From an uncultured Prevotellaceae bacterium (GTDB taxonomy: Bacteria; Bacteroidota; Bacteroidia; Bacteroidales; Bacteroidaceae): a stretch of 38,543 nucleotides of DNA. The notes under the pieces are model-generated. The model was not told the DNA's origin. It worked only from the letters and a program-made list of their open reading frames with translations, and did not search any database. The DNA lies in contig CACYQD010000028.1 of assembly GCA_902776475.1 (NCBI GenBank), positions 1-38,543 of the forward strand, read 5' to 3'. How positions within the stretch are numbered: the first letter of the stretch is position 1; each line of letters opens with the position of its first letter. Of the stretch, positions 34,376-38,543 are shown one piece after another. Both the position numbers and the translations under genes were made by a program.

Positions 34376-37300
34376 TCATCGCACGATTTTACGAGTGACC
34401 GTCTTCTCGTCTGCAAAGACCATCCGCATGATATAGATGCCATCAGCTGGCGCCAGCACTTTCTCACCCGAGAGGTTGTAGTAGTCGATGCGCAAGGGAG
34501 ACATGCCCTCTTCGAGGATACGGATACCCAGGTCATCATCATTCACGACCTTGATGATACCATTGTCATAGAGCTGGGTGGTATCCCAAGCCAAACCATC
34601 ACCGGGCTTGGCGGGAAGGATTTCAGCAAATGTGCCGGAAAGCGTGCCTGTGACATTGAGTACGCGGAATTCAGTATTGCTGACCGGCGCCTCATCAAAC
34701 TTGCCATTGGCAATCCGGAGAACGGCACCAGATTCCAGGTTGACATTCCCCTTCACCGCCAGGGTGTTGCATGTAGTGGCATTGGCAGGGATATCAACAA
34801 TTCCGCCGGTTTCCACCTTCAGGGAACTGTTCAGCGTCAGGTTTTTTCCCTCAATGGCCTCATCTCCCGGACGAATCATACCGCCCGTCTTGATGGTCAC
34901 GGCACCAGCTATGCTGCCCTTTCCGGCCAGTACGGCATCCTCCGCTACGGTGACGCTGCCCGTGCCGCTGTTCTTACCGTTGACCACCAGCGAACCGCCA
35001 TTGACCTGCGTGTAGCCCTTGTAGATGTTGTTGCCTGTGAGTCGCCAGATGCCCGTACCTTCCTTGATGATATTCGTCGTACCATCGTATTTGGAAGCTG
35101 TGCTGCTGGCGCAGTTGTCGATGACACCGGCAAAGGTCTCATCAGTGTTGGCACCCCCGACATGCCATGTCATGACATGTCCAGCAGTGTTCTTGCTCGA
35201 CCCGCTGAGGAACGTGCCGGCATTGCCGCCGAGACCACCCAGGTAGAGTTCTCCATTGGTACCCCAGTAGATGATCCGCGTATTGCCCTTGAGGAGGACG
35301 ACATTGTTTGGCATGCCTCCATAGGCATTGTTGTTGAGCATCAGTTGGGCGCCATTGTTCGACGTCCCCAATCCGTTGGCCACCAGCGTACCATAGAAAC
35401 CTCTCCAGTCACCATTGATATACTCACGCACCCAGTTGATTTCCCATTCCACCGTGCCGTTTCCAGTCACGTTGCTCTTGATGGAGCAGTTCCGGCAGAA
35501 ATAGACCTTGGAATACGTGTCATCGACCACCTCGATGGGGAAATCGTAGGTGGCGTAGGTGTCATTGGCGTCATGCGTGCGGAACTCACCGCCTGCAAGC
35601 ACCAGTTTTGAAGAGGAACCGAGGTTGCAGATCTTGTCAGGCCAGAGTGTCGATACTCCATTGAGTTTGAGTTGTCCACCCCGCACGACCGTGGGGCCAT
35701 GATAGCTGAAGAATACCTTTGAACTTGGCGAAAGTATGCCAGCCCCATTGAGCGTCAGACCGCCTTCTCCTTCGAAGGCGCCGCGCATCGTCACGGTAGC
35801 CGAACTATTCTCTATATTCAGTTCGGTGTCTTTATAAAGCATGGCATTGCGGTTGGTGGAAGTATTGCCTCCCGTGTAACGCCATGTACCGCCATACCAC
35901 ACCCAGTTCTGCGCATAGTCGAGGCTGGCGCCGATGGAACTCGGTTCGCCACCGTTCTTCAACGAGGAGAAGACGATTTCTCCTCCCCTGAGCACGGTCG
36001 CGCCCGAATAGTCATTGACCGTGGACAAATTCAGACTTCCAGAGCCGGCCTTGTTGAGCGAACCCTGCCCACTGATTTTGCCCGATCCGGCGATAGTCAG
36101 ATCGGCCTCACCATTGACCACGACAGCCACTGGGGAAACCGTCTCGTCGAGAGACACTGTAGCATCAGCATTTATGGGGAACAACACACAACCACCATCG
36201 TCATAAGTACCTTGTTCCCACTTGCCACTGGTGAAATCCCATGCGCCGTCGCCGCCCATCCAGGTGTAGTCAGCCTCGTAGTTGTCGATGTCGACCATCT
36301 CCACCTCTTCGGGTTTGGTTTTGACCTCCAGACGAGCATACTCCGACTTTTCATCACCTTTGTAGGCACAGATGCGCAACTGATAGACGGTTCCGGCCTC
36401 CAAGTTATTCAAGGTTGCCGATGTCACATTCTGGCCTGTCCGGTTCACCTCTGCAAAAGAGCCGTTTTTCTCTATTTCGACGATGAAGCCATCCTCTCCC
36501 GAAGTCCAGTCGCGCCAACCGACTGAGATGCTCTTCGGCGAGGCGTCCGTCTGTTGGAGAATCTGCGGTGCACGCAGGAATTGTTCCACGGTGGAAGAAG
36601 AGATGCTGTTGATATAGTTTTCGATCTGCGCATAGCCATTGGCAGCTTTGGTCATGGCATCGTTGCGCTGCGGGTCCGTCCCGTTGGCCGTCTCCCATTC
36701 GTCGGGCATGCCATCTCCATCGCTGTCCATTCTGCCGTTGCCAGCCCATACCGTCCAGTTTGAGGGTTTACCGAATGGCAGAGCATCCTCGGTGGAGATC
36801 AACACGCCATCACGGCCGAATGACAGACATTCATCCACCATGTAGCAATCCACGTAGTCACGGTAGGGCAACGAGGCACCCACGTCGGGGAGCAGCTCAT
36901 CGGCCAGAGATTGCGCTCCGGTCAGCACCAGTTCGGGATACGGGTATGGCGAAGTCTCAAAAGTGGGTCCGCCGCCATACTCCGACTTGGGTATTTCGTA
37001 GGGATTGAGTTGACCATTCCTGTCTTTATCCTGCCAGTTGTCATCCGCATAGAGATGGAAGTCGCTGTTGCCAGAGGTGCAGGCATTGCCGCCCCCCGCA
37101 GGACCATTGATAAAGAGATTGCCTACGGTATTGGCAAAGCTCTTGCCCTGAGAGTCACCACCCATCAGATAGCAACCGTTTTTCCAGTTATAGACGATAT
37201 TGTTCACATACTGGTGAGCGCCCTTCACCTTGTTGTTTCGGGTACCGTTGTCGCAATAGAAATTGCGGTAGAGCGTAATGCTGTCGGCCTGCATCAGTCC

Positions 37301-37885
37301 GCCAGCGGAGTGAGTGAGCAAGCCCTGTCCAAACACACAGTTCATCAAGGTGATGCTATGAAGATCACCCTTGCCGTCGGGATTGATGGAGAAGACCTCA
37401 TCCAATCCCCATGCGAAGGAACAGTGGTCGAAAATCATGTTCGTGCCGTTGGAGATGCCGGCACAGTCCTTGCCGGAGGAGCCGCCCTTTCCCATACGGA
37501 ACCGCATGTAGCGGATGATGGAGTTGGAAGATCCAGAGAACGACACCCCATCGCCATAGACCGTGATGCCCTCACCCGGTGCCGTCTGTCCAGCCACATA
37601 GAGGTTGTGGGAGAAAACGATGCGGCTTGTGATCTTGATCACGCCAGCGACATCGAAGACCACGATCCGGTTGGGTTGGCTGACCGCATCGCGCAACGAC
37701 CCAGCACCAGCGTCATTGAGGTTGGTCACATGATAGACGCTGCCCGATCGTCCGCCGGAGGCATACCTTCCCCACCCTTGTGCTCCTGGGAAGGCCAGTT
37801 GCTGGGCTTCTGCCATCAAACAAGCGAAGGCCAGCAAGCACAGGCACAAGACCCGCCGGGTGTTTGCGAAAAAGTCATATCTCAT
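34376..37885 (-). CDS. large secreted pectate-lyase-like protein with beta-strand repeats
   Basis: About 1169 residues from the ATG at 37885, which starts a good signal peptide (VLCLCLLAFACLMAEA). A further in-frame ATG at 37915 lies inside a hairpin and is rejected. Residues 30-390 form a right-handed beta-helix of pectate lyase type, with VAGQTAPGEGITVYGDG, IIRYMRFRMG and DHCSFAWGLDE (153-163); it should cleave polygalacturonate by beta-elimination. A calcium loop DSDGDGMPDEW follows (387-397), then a fibronectin III-like domain (440-525). About 600-1090 are autotransporter-associated beta-strand repeats (TGNNIYKGYTQVNGGSLVVNG). The last 60 residues resemble a type IX sorting domain (YYNLSGEKV, GIYIMRM, KIVR). 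It is probably surface-attached or released. Confidence 0.8.
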   Translation of the reverse strand: MRYDFFANTRRVLCLCLLAFACLMAEAQQLAFPGAQGWGRYASGGRSGSVYHVTNLNDAGAGSLRDAVSQPNRIVVFDVAGVIKITSRIVFSHNLYVAGQTAPGEGITVYGDGVSFSGSSNSIIRYMRFRMGKGGSSGKDCAGISNGTNMIFDHCSFAWGLDEVFSINPDGKGDLHSITLMNCVFGQGLLTHSAGGLMQADSITLYRNFYCDNGTRNNKVKGAHQYVNNIVYNWKNGCYLMGGDSQGKSFANTVGNLFINGPAGGGNACTSGNSDFHLYADDNWQDKDRNGQLNPYEIPKSEYGGGPTFETSPYPYPELVLTGAQSLADELLPDVGASLPYRDYVDCYMVDECLSFGRDGVLISTEDALPFGKPSNWTVWAGNGRMDSDGDGMPDEWETANGTDPQRNDAMTKAANGYAQIENYINSISSSTVEQFLRAPQILQQTDASPKSISVGWRDWTSGEDGFIVEIEKNGSFAEVNRTGQNVTSATLNNLEAGTVYQLRICAYKGDEKSEYARLEVKTKPEEVEMVDIDNYEADYTWMGGDGAWDFTSGKWEQGTYDDGGCVLFPINADATVSLDETVSPVAVVVNGEADLTIAGSGKISGQGSLNKAGSGSLNLSTVNDYSGATVLRGGEIVFSSLKNGGEPSSIGASLDYAQNWVWYGGTWRYTGGNTSTNRNAMLYKDTELNIENSSATVTMRGAFEGEGGLTLNGAGILSPSSKVFFSYHGPTVVRGGQLKLNGVSTLWPDKICNLGSSSKLVLAGGEFRTHDANDTYATYDFPIEVVDDTYSKVYFCRNCSIKSNVTGNGTVEWEINWVREYINGDWRGFYGTLVANGLGTSNNGAQLMLNNNAYGGMPNNVVLLKGNTRIIYWGTNGELYLGGLGGNAGTFLSGSSKNTAGHVMTWHVGGANTDETFAGVIDNCASSTASKYDGTTNIIKEGTGIWRLTGNNIYKGYTQVNGGSLVVNGKNSGTGSVTVAEDAVLAGKGSIAGAVTIKTGGMIRPGDEAIEGKNLTLNSSLKVETGGIVDIPANATTCNTLAVKGNVNLESGAVLRIANGKFDEAPVSNTEFRVLNVTGTLSGTFAEILPAKPGDGLAWDTTQLYDNGIIKVVNDDDLGIRILEEGMSPLRIDYYNLSGEKVLAPADGIYIMRMVFADEKTVTRKIVR

Positions 37886-37900
37886 ATTGTCGTTGTTTAT

Positions 37901-37930
37901 AAAGGGCATCTCCAAACGGGGATGCCCTTT
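37901..37930 (-). terminator. hairpin between the two secreted-protein genes
   Basis: A 13-bp stem (37901-37913 with 37918-37930, one G-U pair) closes an AAAC loop; the arms read AAAGGGCATC and GATGCCCTTT. On the minus strand it stands after the partial gene (stop at 37954) and before the pectate lyase ATG (37885). It is followed only by TTTAT, so it may be a weak terminator or an mRNA-end stabiliser. Confidence 0.6.
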
Positions 37931-37953
37931 TATGTTTTATGAATTCTTACAGA

Positions 37954-38543
37954 TTATCTGACGATCATCTTCTGGGTTGTCACAGCACCATTGCCGTAGG
38001 TGCGGCGGATGATGTTGACACCCTTCGTCAAAGCACCCACGCGGCTGCCGTTGACCGTGAAGATCTCCGTGCGGACAACACCGCCCTCGGGAGACACGGT
38101 CATGATGCCGTCGAGAGCAGACTCAGAATACTGAGCGGAGTACTCGCCGTGGTTCATCACATAGACATCGTAAATCTGGCCGCTCGACTTGGCGGCTGTG
38201 TGATGGATGCGGACATACACCTGGTCGTTGCCCTCATAGCTCAGTTGCGTGCGCTTCCAGTTGCGCTTGATCAGAGAATAGGCCACGTCGCCGAGCACCG
38301 TCCAGTTCTCGCCGTCGGCCGACACCTCGACCTGCATCGTCGGAATCTCACCCTCGTTGCCGTTGCCGGCATAGACAATCACGTCGAACGGAGCCTGGTA
38401 GCGGTCCACCGTCTCAAGCGAGGCGTTGAACGGACCGTCCGTCGGCTGCTTGCCGAAGGTCAGTGCGTTGGGAGTGATGCCCATCTGGTCGTTGGCTCCC
38501 ACCACGTCCTCGGCGCTGTCGGGGTTGCGCATGCTTGTGTCGC
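37954..38543 (-). CDS. C-terminal part of a secreted protein with sorting tail (partial)
   Basis: The frame is open to the right edge, so the N-terminus lies outside the window; the ATG at 38532 is an internal Met, because the frame continues upstream of it. About 196 residues are visible. The first 110 look like a beta-sandwich of discoidin or carbohydrate-binding type (VEVSADGENWTVLGDVAYS, VYVRIHHTA). The last 40 (EIFTVNGSRV, GVNIIRRTYGNGAVTTQKMIVR-type end) resemble a type IX sorting domain and match the style of the pectate lyase tail, both ending in K-x-IVR or similar. It probably encodes another secreted polysaccharide-active protein, but the catalytic domain is not seen. Confidence 0.7.
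   Translation of the reverse strand, partial: DTSMRNPDSAEDVVGANDQMGITPNALTFGKQPTDGPFNASLETVDRYQAPFDVIVYAGNGNEGEIPTMQVEVSADGENWTVLGDVAYSLIKRNWKRTQLSYEGNDQVYVRIHHTAAKSSGQIYDVYVMNHGEYSAQYSESALDGIMTVSPEGGVVRTEIFTVNGSRVGALTKGVNIIRRTYGNGAVTTQKMIVR

Overview
The window looks like chromosome from a member of the Bacteroidota, most likely order Bacteroidales and probably Prevotellaceae. The grounds are the Bacteroidota-type promoters (TTTG, about 20 bases, TAnnTTTG), the near absence of Shine-Dalgarno sites, the Bacteroidota-style small SRP RNA, the MutS2, MaeB-PTA, Na+-NQR and TamB gene set, and exported proteins with C-terminal tails like type IX sorting domains. Genus is an inference. There is no rRNA, CRISPR array, insertion sequence or phage module.

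Layout. 1-180: a repeat-rich left edge next to tRNA-Ser(UGA), possibly an attachment site. 358-2886: mutS2. 2897-6151 (minus): an exported lipoprotein and a DUF5723-type outer-membrane protein, probably one transcript. 6298-6533 (minus): SRP RNA and tRNA-Thr(UGU) in tandem, four bases apart, with a shared terminator. 6582-7967 (minus): GH29 alpha-L-fucosidase. 8134-11238: malic enzyme-PTA fusion, then an MBL-fold hydrolase. 11314-12087 (minus): AlkD-like DNA glycosylase. 12201-13844: GH43 lipoprotein. 14185-16411: a four-gene ECF sigma operon (sigma, putative anti-sigma, DUF6108-like exported protein, outer-membrane barrel), closed by a perfect 17-bp palindromic terminator. 16506-22331 (minus): the complete nqrABCDEF operon. 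22486-25568: S9 dipeptidyl-peptidase and an AmmeMemoRadiSam-type radical SAM enzyme, joined by a degenerate 20-23 bp tandem repeat. 25675-32690: tamB, a 5'-nucleotidase family phosphohydrolase and nudC. 32702-34290: two exported proteins of unknown function. 34376-38543 (minus): a very large pectate-lyase-like protein with beta-strand repeats and a sorting tail, and the C-terminal part of a second secreted protein cut by the right edge.

How the genes work together. Most of the window is housekeeping: sodium-pumping respiration (Nqr), malate/pyruvate metabolism (MaeB), DNA maintenance (MutS2, AlkD), protein targeting (SRP RNA), outer-membrane biogenesis (TamB) and nucleotide/NAD turnover. Over this lies a set of exported enzymes for plant or host glycans and peptides (GH29, GH43, pectate lyase, S9 peptidase). 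No SusC/SusD pair is present, so these are not shown to be a polysaccharide utilisation locus. The least understood parts are the ECF sigma operon, the lipoprotein/DUF5723 pair and the 32702-34290 pair. I found no clear evidence of a wholly new system. The most unusual sequence-level features are the SRP RNA-tRNA tandem, the missing conventional start codon of tamB, and the tandem repeat running through the end of the peptidase gene.
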